The position numbers were made by a program, and so were the translations under genes. Below, piece by piece: positions 23,901-36,480 of a stretch of 64,000 nucleotides of DNA (positions are counted from its first letter, which is position 1; every line of letters starts with the position of its first letter). The notes under the pieces are model-generated. The model was not told the origin of the DNA. It did not search any database and saw only the letters and a list, made by a program, of their open reading frames with translations. The stretch comes from Nageia nagi. Taxonomy: Eukaryota > Pinophyta. Location of the stretch: the NCBI GenBank assembly GCA_050084985.1, contig JBITNC010000002.1, positions 21,328,001-21,392,000 on the forward strand, read 5' to 3'.

Positions 23901-25724
23901 AGGGGCAGGTAGAGTACACCGTGGCTTTACTTCAAGGATTTATTATGGAGGAATCTACAATATATATATCACCATCCCCAATAAATTACAAGGGCATGAT
24001 CAACACACAAGCCCACTTCTCTCGCATGCGATTCCCCATGATGATTGTGCACTAGTTTTACTTGAATAGTATTTCTTTTCACTCTAATTTACTCCTTTGT
24101 TTCAAACTACACCACTTCGGATTTAAAAGTAATTTTCAATCTATAATATTTGGCTAGGTTTGATAGCTCATTAATTCTCTTACTTACCCAATCCATTAAT
24201 CCCATGATTACTATTGGATCCCATGTTACCTAAATTTATTTATTTATTCCTTATATATTACTTGTAATCTTTTCGACCTGATTGTCTTCTATAAAGGATT
24301 TAACTAAGTTTTCTTTTCCATTTCAACATCTTAGGTACATCTTCAAACCTTATTCTTAACCTAAGTCTTTTATTATCCCTTAATTCTTAGTTTGAAATAT
24401 AAACTTACCATTAGATTTGATCACTTAAACCTTAACATGTTTTTTGAGTGTGAGCTATGTACCACAACATCTTTGTTACTTTAAAAATTAAATAATTAAT
24501 ACTTTTGTTACTTTTCATACTAAGGATGTCTATATATTTGAACATAATCTCATTATTTAAAGGGTCTATTCAATCCTTAAATATTCTTCAAGACAATTTT
24601 CCTTTACCATCAAACTATCCATATAACAACATTGAGTAGATTAGGATTCTTGCATTATACTTTTATGCAAAAATATAAATATTGGATGGAATAAATCATA
24701 TTTAGTATAAATTTTCATGGACATATTGGATACTTTCCTTGGTACCCTTTTGGTACTTAATTACATTTAATTCTCTTATGCCCTAACTTACATCATGAAA
24801 GTATCAAAATTATGAGATTAATAGTAATCTATAATTTATTTCATAACATTACATATGACATATTAATTGTGTAGTTTACATCCAAGAAGCACTATTACAT
24901 GGGAAGTATTTGTTTCATCTTCATTCAATGTATCTTCATGCCATCCTCTTTTTTTTGGATCATCCCAAGGTTCCAAGAGTGGTTGGTCATAAGTACTAAG
25001 AAAGGTTTTCGATAAATTGCATCCTACCCTAAATGCATCATGTCTCATCCATGCATTCCTTTTCTTCCAATCAATTTCATACCATAATCAACTAATTTAT
25101 ACTTATTTTGTGATATCAAGAGGTTTTACACTTTTTCTAAAGCTACCTCCTTTCCTTGATCATAGAGCAAGATTTTACCATTCATAATGTTATACCTCAA
25201 GTGCAAGACCAATTCAAAGAAATATGACTATCGATGAACCATTACCTAAATAAGTTCAATAAAATTCTCACAATTATTTCATTTATATATGCCTTATAAA
25301 TATTTATTAATATTTTCCTAACTTAAAAATAACTATCATTTTACCATTTTCTTGACAATTTTACAACCATCCATTATAAATAATTATATCAAAAAAATAA
25401 TATCCTTAACTAAAAAAGAAAATCATATATTACATTAATTCATGTTTTGTGTTACCTTTCTCCATAATATAAAGGTCATAAATTCATTTTTATTTACAAA
25501 ATAATAAAATGACCATTGTTTAGTTCTCTAATAATTGTAAAGCTATAAAGCTCTATTAAATCATAATAGGTGTAATTTTTATAGAGTCTTATTTCCACAA
25601 CGAAGTAGCATTTGAATACCTTGAACTCATTTTTCCCTCCTATTTTCAAACCTTAGATGAATCACCTTAGTAGGTTAGAGGAATTCAAGCATGTATCATA
25701 TCATTACACATGGACTGCAATGCA

Positions 25725-26080
25725 TTGCAAGATATGCACAAAATGGATACATTGGAAGGGCCTCTGAACTGTTTGATAAAATACCTCATCAAAATGAAGT
25801 CTCATGGATTACAATGATCATAGGATAGTTACATTGGAAGGGCCTATGCACTATATGATAAAATACCTCATCAAAATGTAGTCTCATGGACCATAATGAA
25901 CATAAGATATGCATGAAATGGTTACGTTGGAAAGGCATATGAATTATTTGATAAAATACCTCATCAAAATGTAGTCTCATGGACCAAAATGATCTCATCA
26001 TATGCACAAAATGGATACATTGGAAGGGCCTATGAATTATTTGATAAAATGCCTCATCAAAATTCAGTCTCATGGACCAC
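25725..26080 (+). pseudogene. PPR tandem array inside giant LTR copy A
   Basis: Four tandem units of 93 bp (31 codons); the first unit is shortened by 11 bp. Each encodes a short (S-type) PPR motif of the form GYIGRAYELFDKMPHQN followed by VSWTTMI and YAQN. Units start near 25751, 25833, 25926 and 26019 (attgg anchor). The 31-residue period is that of the S motif of PLS-class PPR proteins, which bind organellar RNA one base per motif. Small indels shift the frame between units. It lies antisense to the LTR element. The corresponding array in copy B is at 40237-40560. Confidence 0.75.
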
Positions 26081-26179
26081 AATGGTTGCATGAAATGCAC
26101 AACATGGGTTTTTTGAGAAGGCTCTATAGAGTTTTATGCAGATGTAATTGTTATAAATAGAGCCAAACTCTACAATCCT

Positions 26180-26412
26180 TTGCCAACATTATTCCAACAT
26201 GTGCCACAATGGGAGCTCCAAGAAAAAGGTATGAACATCCATCAAAGAGTACATAAAAATAGTTTTTCATCAAATGTTGTGGTTATGAATGCCTTGACAT
26301 ACATTTATGTAATATTTGGAGGAATACAGAAGGTCCAAGAATTATTTGATAAGATGGATGATGGAGACATAGTTTCATATACTGTAAAGATTTTAGGATA
26401 TGCATCGACCAT
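26180..26412 (+). pseudogene. PPR P/L-type motifs inside giant LTR copy A
   Basis: Open stretch with GMNIHQRVHKNSFSSNVVVM and NALTYIYVIFGGIQKVQELF, then DKMDDGDIVSYTV: the usual 'G-x-x-IH...N-ALIDMYAKCG...ARELFDKM' order of plant PLS PPR genes. The frame runs into an (AT)n microsatellite at 26413-26436. It follows the S-motif array in the same strand and order as in a real PPR gene. It is a fragment; no signal peptide or C-terminal domain is attached. Confidence 0.75.
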
Positions 26413-26436
26413 AATATATATATATATATATATATA
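26413..26436. repeat. AT dinucleotide microsatellite
   Basis: An (AT)n run directly after the PPR fragment; copy B has AATATATTTTTTG at the same place, so it expanded after the LTRs separated. Confidence 0.8.
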
Positions 26437-28505
26437 AATGAAACTTCAACCATACCTAAATGTAGATGTAAGGAAGATGTTAAACATTAAATCTACACTC
26501 TAAAAACTCTTTTTCTTCCTTTTTAGGTTGATGTAGGTGAGATTATCCCTTGGTATAAATAATGAAAGGGTGTCTAGAAGGAAATGCATAGGGTTTAATT
26601 ATGGAATAGGCAAACTTCATAGCTCCATCCAAAATAAGGATTTAGTCTAAAATGCATGCACTAGGCTTCACAGAGTAAAGGAATATTGAAGCACCAAAAA
26701 TAGAGGTATTACAACATTTCAAGAATCTAACTTTGCTAGAGAAGCATTAAAGAAAGAGGGAAACAATGGCATAATAGAATTTCATTAATCATGACTTGGC
26801 ATTTAGTCCTTTCAATTTTTTCTTAGCAAATTATTTTGGTCGATTTGCACATAGATTTAAACAAGATCTCCCTATTCCCATGGCTCTCAAGATGGTTGAA
26901 GCACTAGCAAGAAAATACAAAAAGATTTAGTGATTCATAGCTCATATACCAAGCTTACATTGGTATAAAAAGGGACATGTCATGTTCTCACCCATGATTA
27001 TACCTTCAACAATTTATTTTTTAAATAAATGACTCCCTCCATTCTGGACTCTAACATTTAATATGGACAAAATATACCATGTAGTCACATTCAATAATAA
27101 CTTTTTTATTTTATAAATAATTCCATTTTAATATTAACATTTACCTCAAACAAATAAGCACATGGTAGAGTACTATCTTGGTTAATATAAGATTTTAATG
27201 TTACACCTGTGACTACCATTCAAAACAAAATAAGTAATTTAAAATAACTTGTTTACCCCTTCTACAATCACATCTAGACAAAGTATACCTTATATTTACA
27301 TGTAAGGGTATCATACCATTACTATGTATTTCAAATGGTACAAAATAATGTAATATCTAAATAACTAAGAACATTATTATTATTATCATAAGAAATTCAT
27401 CCTTAAAAAAATTTCAAATAAAACTCAAAATTTATACTAGGCATTTTAGTACTAGTGAGTAAAATGTTAGAAAAGCACTTCGAAAAATGGAAGATATTCC
27501 TTTCTTCATAGGTCTCCAAAATTTTGTAAGAGGAGAAAGGTGTGTATGAAAAATTATTCTTTTTCTAAGGGTTCTCCTAGGTATTTATAACCAATGATTA
27601 GTATAATCCATCCAAAAATTTAACTATTTATCCACCTTACATTTTTGTTCATGAGGGATAGGGGAATTAATTATTTGTGGTACAATTTTAACAATTTTAT
27701 TTATAGTCCCAAATCTTACAAAATATTTTGTACACCTCATATTAGGCACCAAAATGTATGGAAAAGGTTTTTCAATAATTTTACACACCTAACATAAAAT
27801 ACCAAAATCTGTGGAGATGGTTCCTCCATTATTTTTGCAAAATACCAAAATAGCCTTTCAACTACCATAAAATACCAAAATAGTCCCTCATACCTAAATT
27901 TTATTTTCACCTAACCCTAGAATTTATTATTTATAAAAACTAAAATTCATTGGTAAAAATTTGAATTCTAATATCTAGAATATTCCTTGTAACATTCAAA
28001 CATAGTTAATTAATTTTTCAAGGTAATTTAAGAATGCACATCAAGTTTTTTTTTTAGCACATAAGTTTACCTACAAAGATCACTTATCCTACAAGGTAAA
28101 TTTTGTTAGTGTATTCACTAACATTATACACATCATAGGAATCAAATATCATGCATAATAATTATGATATGTAGCTATATGATTTATGAAGATCCCTATG
28201 GGATATCAATGAATCAACATCAATCATTTCCTCGCTCATACCAATTCATTCCCTAACTAACTCATCTTGGTTTCCTAGGATCTCCAACCTAATTCTCATG
28301 TTAATTCAATTTGTAACCTATATCATAACAATCTTGAAGCCAACATCAATTCAATACAAATATTGCATATAACTATTCATTATTAATCTCATGATCTTAA
28401 TCACATTCAAATTTTTTGAAGGTATTTGAGTTATAATAAAATTAGGTGGGTCATTAAAAAAACTTTTAAGGCTTTCAAAATTGTAGGTGTAATAGGGTCA
28501 TTACA

Positions 28506-28520
28506 TAGTCCCCCCTTAGG
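28506..28520 (-). other. Polypurine tract of the giant-LTR element
   Basis: The minus strand reads CTAAGGGGGGACTA immediately before the LTR start TGTAATGACCC. It is absent at the other LTR end (42971), as expected for a PPT that lies only inside the element. Confidence 0.75.
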
Positions 28521-30370
28521 AACAACATAGTCCTTTGTGTTTTCTTTCTTTTTAGTTTATCTAATTACTTGAAAATACACATCATGTAATTATATAATGA
28601 ATCAAATTCTTACACCAAATTCAACATTATCAAGGGATATTAATACAATCCAACTTGAGTCTGTGTCAATGGCCAATTGACCCTCGAGTGGGTTAGGTTG
28701 ATCAACTACCAGAATTGGTCAACCCCTTCTTTTTTGGTGTTCATCATCATAATCCTTCATGGATTAGGTTGGATATATTATTGTGATCCCACCATTTATA
28801 TCTACTAACCAATCAATTATATATGCTCATATGATCACTATGTTAGGTTTTGGTTTCACCTTAGGGTCCATATCACCCAAGTTGGTGGTAATCCAAAATC
28901 AGATCATAAAATATGTATGAGCATATCATCCACAAAATTATGGGTAGAGTGTATCGTCTCTAGAACAACCATCATTTCTAGTTATTAATCCATGGAAAAA
29001 AAATGATTGCAACCTATATTCTCACCTAATATAGTGCAAATTTATTAGTTATTACCCCTTCTCTTAAGGTAAGATGACTAACCTACTCATATCTATCGGT
29101 TAGTATCCCCAGTGGTTTGAGCTCTCATGCCCATATCTTGGGAACTCAAATATATTTAGGAAGTAACAACTTCCTTACAATGGTGTTTTATTTCAAATAT
29201 TCATTATATAATAAACATAATATCATCATTTTTGATGAACTTCATTCCAAATAAACATAACAAATGTATGAATTAGTCATAAAAATTGCATCTAATATAT
29301 CAATCATAATAGATCCTCATCCGATCTTTCAAAAAATATATTTTATCAATAGATAAATTTTTATTGTTATTAATTAAACCATCATATTTCAAAAGTTTAT
29401 TTAATATCCACCTCACCCTTATACATGTGAGGTTTAAACAATATCATGGTTTTGTATATGTTAGGTATTATATTTTTTATCTAACAGGCATAAAATTGGG
29501 TCAATAACCCTTACTTTATCCTAAGATCAATTAAAAATATTGATTCATACCCTTTTTTCTTAGTAATTAGGTTCAAATCAAAGAAAATCATTAGTAATAA
29601 TTATATAAAGAGTTCTCTTTTTAAGGAAAGTATTGACTAACAAAAAATGTTAATTGTAACATCACATCTTTATTATCAGTTAAACCCTTTAATAATGTAT
29701 TCATCATTAAGGGATTTATTTGTGTTTGTACTTAGCATTGAAAGTCTAATGTTACCTAAACTTTCATCATTAGGGTTTATCAACATATCCTAGGATATGT
29801 TTATCCCAAACTAAGCTAGAATTTTTTCATACTCTAGAGTTTTCTCTTTCTAAAAATTGATCTCCCTAAGGGAAGTGTTAATACTTATTAATTATTTTTA
29901 TTGAATAGTTTGAACTTATTCCTAAATTTACTATTCTCAAACAAGAGACCCTTCATTTTCTATTGCCAACTGATTTTGCTCAATCATTAATATGATATTT
30001 TCTTAATTCAGAGTATCTCTTTGAATCCTAAGAGATTCTCTTTATTCTCCTTCAATAATCAATTATTGGTGTAAGAAAGCATTTTCTATATCAAACAATA
30101 TTTTTCTTGCTAAAATTTCTTAGTAACACATTCTTATAAGGTTTTCACTCACATGTAGTACTATTAGATTCACTATTGATTTATTATCATCTTTCCCACT
30201 AAACATTTACAGCTCAAACTAGAAAGGCAAATAAGCAAACATTAATTTTATGAATTTTCCCTATTTTCACACATACTTAATCATATTTTTAAAGTACATA
30301 AAATAAACATTCAAAAGAAGTATTCATCATAAGTTAATCATTTATTTAATAGTTCAAGAAAATGGGGGCT
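28521..30370 (-). other. Giant-LTR element interior, 3' part
   Basis: AT-rich sequence with no convincing coding frame on either strand, no RT or integrase motif and no RNA gene. Confidence 0.4.
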
Positions 30371-30374
30371 TTCT

Positions 30375-31110
30375 CTCATTTGGTCCTCCATTTGAGGTTC
30401 ATCTTCCTTGTCACCCTTATCATTTAGTGACTTCAATAAATCTAGAGAGACCCTAATACCATTTTTAAATAACAATTTTTCATACCTTCAGGCCTATTTC
30501 CTCCATTTTTATGTTTCCTATAAGGAGGCACTAAGGTGTGCAAATGCCTATTCTTGCACACCTTGTATTTGTTCAATCAACTTTCGCTCCTAGTCAATGA
30601 GGTCAATCATCAACTTATTTTGCTCTAAAGATATGAAATTCCAAATTCTTTCACATTCTTCTCTTTCTCTTCAAAGATTCCCCATTAGTTCTTCTGCATT
30701 GTCAATTTTTTTCATAAAAACTCATTCTCCAAGATAGCCTACACCTTTTCCATTATTCATTATTAGTTATTTGACATAATTTTATACAAGTGGGATAATC
30801 TTAATAAGTTTGAATAATTATGTAAGATGTTGTACCATACATGCAAACTTAAATTACAATATCATATTGTACCTTTTTCATCCACAACATTCCTTAATAG
30901 TATCTTTAGTATCTTATTAGATGCTTCTTCGAGGGTATGAATACTATCTCGCCATAATTTCCTTAAAGATATTTTAGTGTTTGTATATTTTTGACCACTC
31001 ATAAGAATGCTTTCATACATCTCCTTGCAGTTATTATCCATCCTTATCTTGATAGGTAATAAATTTATAGTTAGATTTTATGTTCTATTGATGCATTTTC
31101 TAGCAAAGCA
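30375..31110 (-). pseudogene. Unknown coiled-coil reading frames in the giant-LTR element
   Basis: Two stretches read well on the minus strand. 31110-30890 gives MDNNCKEMYESILMSGQKY, LRKLWRDSIHTLEEASNKI and LKILLRNVVDEKGTI. 30760-30375 gives KKIDNAEELMGNL, REREECERIWNFISLEQNKL and LLKSLNDKGDKEDEPQMED. They are charged and heptad-like. Stops in the second stretch fall almost only where Gln or Arg would fit. They run in the element's sense. No family recognised; they could be parts of a gag-like or accessory protein. Confidence 0.4.
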
Positions 31111-31999
31111 TGGTGATTCAAAGAAGAAATCCTCTTGTAGCACATCTTATCACTCTTCCTAATGGAATATAGGAAAATATTATCTTTAATGGGTTACACA
31201 CTTTCTTTTCATATTGTTCCTTAGAGGTAATGGATTGCCTTATTCATCAGGATTTAGTTATTATTTCTCTATATCCTACAAATAATTTTGGCTATTGCAT
31301 TATCACTTCACTTGAAATTGATGAGCATTTATGCTTCTTTATTAGGTTATTTTCCTATCCTAAATTAAATTGGAGAGTTATTCTCCATATCCCCTACAAT
31401 CCATTCTTGGTGTGGCTTATAGCATATACGGGTCCCTTCTCAATTTATCATGGGGAAAGTTCAAGACCCCTTGCTATTTTATGGATTCTTTGGTAATAAT
31501 ATCTACCTTGGTAGACTACCTACTCGCATTATTTCTAGGTGATAAGGAAATTGAATTCTTTCCCTTCTATTTTCATCATTCTATCACTTTCAAGCTATAT
31601 CTTGAAATTTGATAGCTTTTATTCTATATCCTCCTACATATAGTTCATCTGATAAGGCTTCAAAATCCTTTGATTTTGATTTATCTGTTAATAAATTTTA
31701 TCATGCAGATTCAAAATTATCTAACTAGGATTATTATTCATCAAGGTTTTTGGTAAAAATAAAAATTCCAATCAACAATAATGTATTCATAAGAATCCCT
31801 CTTTGGGGTGAAGTCCTAATAGTATATAAGCTATCCACTTAGATTGTTACTAGAACTTCTACTTAATAAATAAAGTTACATCAATCTTTATAATCTATAA
31901 GATTTCAATTATATTCATAAAATAGATCTAGTACATAAAGGATGAACATTACATTATGGAAGGATTTAGTTTTATTTAATACATATATAAATCCTACTT

Positions 32000-33052
32000 T
32001 TCCATTCATTCTTAATTACTAGCTGGATTTTCTTCCTCTTTGATAATTTCTTCAGGTTCTTCATCTAATATCTAAATCTTGTTGCTCATTTTACGAAGAT
32101 AGTTGATGATTTTAGGAGTGATGGTAGGCACATTCTTGCCACAAAAAGAGATGAAAATCCCTTTTTACACTTGGTTTGTTGATTTTCTCATTATTTTCTT
32201 TAGCTTGAATGGTTACTTCTTGTGACTTTTTCTTCCCTTTTTCTTTTAGTAGATCTAGAAAGTTTTGAAGGGTTTTATCATCTCCCAAATCTACAAAGTT
32301 GTTAGTGGCTTCCTCTTTTATCTTCTTTTGATATTTATTTCCCTTTCATGATCTCTTTCTTCTTACCATACTGCAATAGACTAAACATACATTTAAGATA
32401 CATTCCAAATCCTTGAGTTATATTGCCATACTCAAAGTGAAATGAGAATTTTATTGAAATCATTTTACATTACATAACATAGTAAAGCATTTACTTGGGT
32501 CTATTCCATTATATATTCAATCCTTTTGATGAAACATAGTTCTTACATATGTGCATTAGCACCCATTGTATTCAACACTTTTTTCACCATCTATAAATTT
32601 ATTTTATGATTTGGCCTAATAGTAAGTGGTCATGTGATCTAAATTGAATTTTCTTCTATAGGAAGGAGAATTACACTTTTGAAATTTACAATTTCTTCAA
32701 GTACACTTTCTCCATCCGATTCATCATGGAGAGTTCTTGTTTCACCTATAATTTCTTTCCCAAAGATAACTTCTTCTGTACATCTATTTTATTTAACAAG
32801 GGGTCTTAAATCCTAATTTATGTTAGCTAGATATTTATTTCTCCTATAGATCTAGTTTTTATTTTGTTCTCTTAGGGAAAGATGTCTCTCTCTAGTTATT
32901 TTGGATAGTTCTTGGTATCTAATCCTTTTCAAATGAGCTATATACCTTTCAAGCCTCAGAGTATCATTTATTGAAGTATCCCATAATTTATAAAATAAAA
33001 TTTCATCTTCAATACTAGATACAATATCAGGTCTGATTGCTTACCAATCCAT
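32000..33052 (-). pseudogene. Unknown first ORF of the giant-LTR element
   Basis: Starts at an ATG about 90 bp inside the PBS. The first 140 codons have only four stops (two TAG, two TAA), fewer than the roughly eleven expected by chance at this base composition. Readable blocks are IRPDIVSSIEDEILFYKLWD, LERYIAHLKRIRYQELSKIT, DESDGESVLEEIVNFKSVI, and, after frameshifts, FVDLGDDKTLQNFLDLL and YLRKMSNK followed by an acidic end (EEPEEIIKEEE). Position suggests a gag-like protein; I do not recognise a capsid or zinc knuckle. Confidence 0.45.
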
Positions 33053-33144
33053 CTCAATGTTTCTAGAGTTTCCTATAAAACAAGAGATAATAAGTTAGGA
33101 CTATTTGCTATACACTACTTTACCCTAGTTCATAATCGACACTT

Positions 33145-33156
33145 ACTCTAATATCA
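33145..33156 (-). other. Primer binding site of the giant-LTR element (decayed)
   Basis: The minus strand reads TGATATTAGAGT, one base inside the 5' LTR end. It matches the initiator-Met PBS TGGTATCAGAGC at 9 of 12 positions, and all three differences are transitions. Confidence 0.65.
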
Positions 33157-35061
33157 ATATAATGCTACCCCACTATAATAAACCTTATAATTTCATACCT
33201 ATTTTTTTTATAAATAACTCCTATGTAAGATTCATTATCCATGAAACTTATATCCCACATTACCAATACATTTTAATTTCTCATAATATATCTAGATCTC
33301 ATTATCCCCAATGAAGTACTAGGGAAAAATTACCATGCAAGCCCATTTCTTTGGCATGTGATTTCCCATGATGATCATGCACTAGTTTTACTTGAGTAGT
33401 ATTTGTTTTTGATCTTATTTCAACCTTCATTTCAAAGTACACCATTTCAGATTTCAAAGTAATTTTTCAATATATAATCTTTGGCTAGGTTTGATAGCTC
33501 ATTAATTCTCTTACTTACCCAATCCATTAATCCCATGATTTCTATTGGATCCCATGTTATCTTTTATAAAGGATTTGACTAAGTTTTATTTTCCATGTGA
33601 ATGTATTAGGTCCATATTCAAGCCTTATTCTTAACCAAAGTATTTTATGATCCCTTAATTCTTACTTTGAATTGTAAACTTACCAATAGATTTGATTACT
33701 TAAACCCTAACAATTCTTTTGAGTGTGAGCTATTTATCACAACATCTTTGTTACATCAAAAATTATGTAGGTAATTAATACTTTTGTTGCTTGTAATATT
33801 AAGGATGTTTATATATTTGAACACAAGCCCATTATTTCAATGGTCTAGTGAATCCTTAAATATTCTCTAAGATAATTTTCCTTTACCATCAAACTATCCA
33901 TATAACAACATTGAGTACATTAGGATTCTTGCATTATAGTTTTATTCAAAAACATAAACATTGGATGGAATAAATCATCTTTATTATAACTTGTCATGGA
34001 CATATTGGCTACTCACCTTGATACCCTTTTGGTACTTAAATACATTTTATTCTCTTATGCCCTAACTTACATCATCAAAGTATCAAAATTATGAGATGAA
34101 TAGTAATCTGCCATTTATTTCATAACATTACATATGACACATTAATTGCATAGTTTACATCGAAGAAGCATTATTACATGGGAGGTATTTGTTTCATCTT
34201 CATTCGATGCATCTTCATACCATCCTCTTTTTGCTCGATCATCTCAAGGTTCCAAGAGTGGTTGGTCATAAGTACTAAAAAAGGTTTTCAACAAATTGAT
34301 GATCAAGATAGCTCTTCTTATGAACATAATGCATCCTACCCTAAATGCAAAATATCTCATCCATACATTCCTTTTCTTTCAATCAATTTCATACAACAAT
34401 CAACTAAGTTATACTTTATTTTGTGATGTTGGTAGGTTTTATGCTTTCTCTAAAGTTACCTCCTTTCCTTGATCATGAAGTAATATTTTACTATTCATAA
34501 TGTCATACCTCAAGTGCAAGACCAATTCAAAGAAATACGACTATCAACGAATCATTACCTAAATAAGTTCAGTAAAATTCTCACAATTATTTCATTTATA
34601 GATGCCTTATAAACATTTATTAATATTTTCCTAACTTAAAAACAAATATCGTTTTACTATTTTCTTGATAATTTTACAACCATCCATTGTAAATAATTAT
34701 ATCAAAGAAATAATATTCTTAACTTGAAAGAGAATCATTTATTACATTAATTCATATTTTACGTTACCTTTCTCCATACTATAAAAGTCATAAATTTATG
34801 TTTATTTACAAAATAATAAAATGACCGTGATTTAGTTCTCTAATAATTGTAAAGCTATAAAGCTCTATTAAATCATAATACGTGTAATTTTTATAGAGTC
34901 TGATTTCCATAATGAAGTAGCATTGGAGGACCTCGAACTCATTTATCCCTCCTATTTTCAAACCTCGAATGAATCACCTTAGCAGGCTAGAGGGATTCAA
35001 TCACGTATCATTGGACTATAATGCACTATAGGATATGCACAAAATGGATATGTTGGAAGGG

Positions 35062-35066
35062 CCTAT
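35062..35066. repeat. Target site duplication CTATG of copia 1, left
   Basis: Identical to 40232-40236; removing the copia element and one copy restores the PPR repeat seen in copy A (...ggcctatg-aactg...). Confidence 0.95.
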
Positions 35067-35486
35067 GTGTTAGAAACGATGACAACAACTCATCCGTGAA
35101 TAGGATTTTAGATCCTATAAACTAGGATTGGTTGTAACTATTGGAAATGATGACAATAACTCATTCATGAATAGGATTTTAGATCCTACAAACCAGGATT
35201 GGTTGTAACCAATGCAACCAAGTTAGAATATGGGTGAGATCATAATTAATGATCAGTTTCTAATATATTGCTATAAATTTGTATGCCCATTGAGGTTGTG
35301 AGAGGGTCAGAGAGGAGTGAGTCCTGACTGTAATCTCCATTAGCTAAATAATAAGATAATCGATACCTATGCTTGGTAGACATAGCCCAACATTTGGGTG
35401 AACCACATAAATTACTGTGTTTTTTGTTTGCATTGGTATAGATTGTTTTATGGTAATTTGTGTTTTTGCACTTGCAAATTACAATA
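35067..35486 (+). repeat. Copia 1 5' LTR
   Basis: Starts TGTTAGAAACG, ends ATTACAATA (the 3' LTR has ATTACAACA). It contains an internal tandem duplication of about 72 bp (35073-35144 and 35145-35216), each unit with 'gaataggattttagatccta' and 'aggattggttgtaac'. TATA box candidate TATAAATT at 35272-35279 (40018-40025 in the 3' LTR). Confidence 0.95.
35272..35279 (+). promoter_or_regulatory. Copia 1 TATA box
   Basis: TATAAATT, unchanged in both LTRs, followed by a less AT-rich stretch. Spacing in the LTR suits a U3/R boundary near 35305. Confidence 0.5.
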
Positions 35487-35488
35487 AG

Positions 35489-35500
35489 TGGTATCAGAGC
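35489..35500 (+). other. Copia 1 primer binding site
   Basis: TGGTATCAGAGC, the exact initiator-Met tRNA complement used by most plant copia elements, two bases after the 5' LTR. Confidence 0.95.
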
Positions 35501-35804
35501 TGAGGAAGAGCTAATGAGGATGCAAACTAGAAGAATCCACTCACTAAAGAGGCTATGTTACTAAAATCACTACTAAATTTCATGTTTTTGGCATCAACGC
35601 TTGGATATTCTTGAGAGGGAGCACCGATGCTAGAGACTAAGTTGAAGGGCATGCTGATAAATGAAATTAGCTATCTTTTGAGAGGGAACACTGAGAGGGA
35701 GCTAGCACTCACCTCAGTGACTAAAGGGAGCGCTAGCCCACTAGTTCCCTTATGCTCCATTCCTTGATTTCATGCAATGCACCCCCTATCTCATACAAGG
35801 AGCG

Positions 35805-36433
35805 CTAAAAAATTCATACGCTGAAATTGAAAAGTTTAATGGTAAGAATAATTTCAAGATCTGGAAGGTTAAGATGCATGATCTGCTTGTGCAACAAGGC
35901 ATGGTGAAGGCACTTTTGGAAAAGCAAAGCAACCCACATCCATAACAGATGAAGATTGGGATGAGATGGATGCGAGAGAATTGAGTGCCATACGCCTGTG
36001 TTTGGCCGATGATGTACTGTTCAACATTGTTACAAAGAAGATAGCTATTGGTTTGTGGTCAAAGCTAGAAAGCTTATACATGATGAAATCCTTGACAAAT
36101 AGGATCTTTCTGAAAAGACAACTGTATAGTTTGCACATGAAGGAAGGTACAAAAATTGCTGATCATCTAAATACTTTCAATACTCTTCTAGTCCAGTTGA
36201 ATAGCATGGGTGTGAAATTTGAATCTAAAGATAAGGCAATTACTTTATTATGTTCTTTGCCTCCATCATGGGATCATTTTGTTACCTCTATTAGTTTTAG
36301 TTCAACAGAAACTATTGAGTTTGATGATACTATTGGAGCTTTACTATTTGAGGAAACAAGGAAGAAATCAAATCTAGAAACCTCTACATCTGAGGCATTG
36401 GTGGTTAGAGGTAGACCAAAAGAAAGAGGATAG
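35805..36433 (+). pseudogene. Copia 1 gag
   Basis: The first part, in one frame, reads YAEIEKFNGKNNFKIWKVKM and LLVQQGMVKALL. A frameshift near 35930-35945 leads into a 155-codon open stretch (35966-36433). That stretch has DEMDARELSAIRLCLADDVL, SKLESLYMMKSLTNR, MKEGTKIADHLNTFNTLLVQ and PPSWDHFVTSISFSSTE. This is the UBN2-type copia capsid. It ends at a TAG; the zinc knuckle follows in the pol frame (36490-36533). The family protein forms the virus-like particle. Confidence 0.9.
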
Positions 36434-36480
36434 GGTCAAAGGGATTTCTCTTGATCAAAATCAAAGGTAGAAAGAGCAAG

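Larger units (their letters stand above)
22543..23959 (-). mobile_element. Solo LTR, 1417 bp, GC-richer
   Basis: TG...CA ends, ATATA on both sides (within an AT repeat, so a weak duplication), absent from giant LTR copy B. Clearly richer in G+C than its host. Minus-strand orientation is favoured: start TGTAGATTCC at 23959, a dense block of palindromes, a TATAAATA box, then a transcribed-like region ending CAATCAACA at 22543. Relatives lie at 5750-6935 and, diverged, at 13412-15501. No coding capacity. No internal sequence is present, so it probably arose by recombination between two LTRs. Confidence 0.7.
22375..28505 (-). repeat. 3' giant LTR (copy A), with nested solo LTR
   Basis: On the minus strand it runs from TGTAATGACCC at 28505 to the terminal CA at 22375. 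The solo LTR at 22543-23959 interrupts it within an AT repeat. Contents outside the PPR fragments (23960-25690 and 26440-28505) are AT-rich and non-coding in both copies. Matching anchors in copy B include 'cttacttacccaatccatta' (24180 and 33511) and 'ttgtaggtgtaatagggt' at the end. Confidence 0.8.

Noticed and set aside
25789-26100. Minus-strand open frame of about 100 codons with an internal repeat (FDEVFYQIIH)
   Set aside because: It is the antisense of the 93-bp PPR repeat; periodicity comes from the PPR units on the plus strand.
35489-35500. tRNA-like sequence TGGTATCAGAGC
   Set aside because: It is the retrotransposon PBS; there is no cloverleaf around it. No tRNA, rRNA or CRISPR array was found anywhere in the window.
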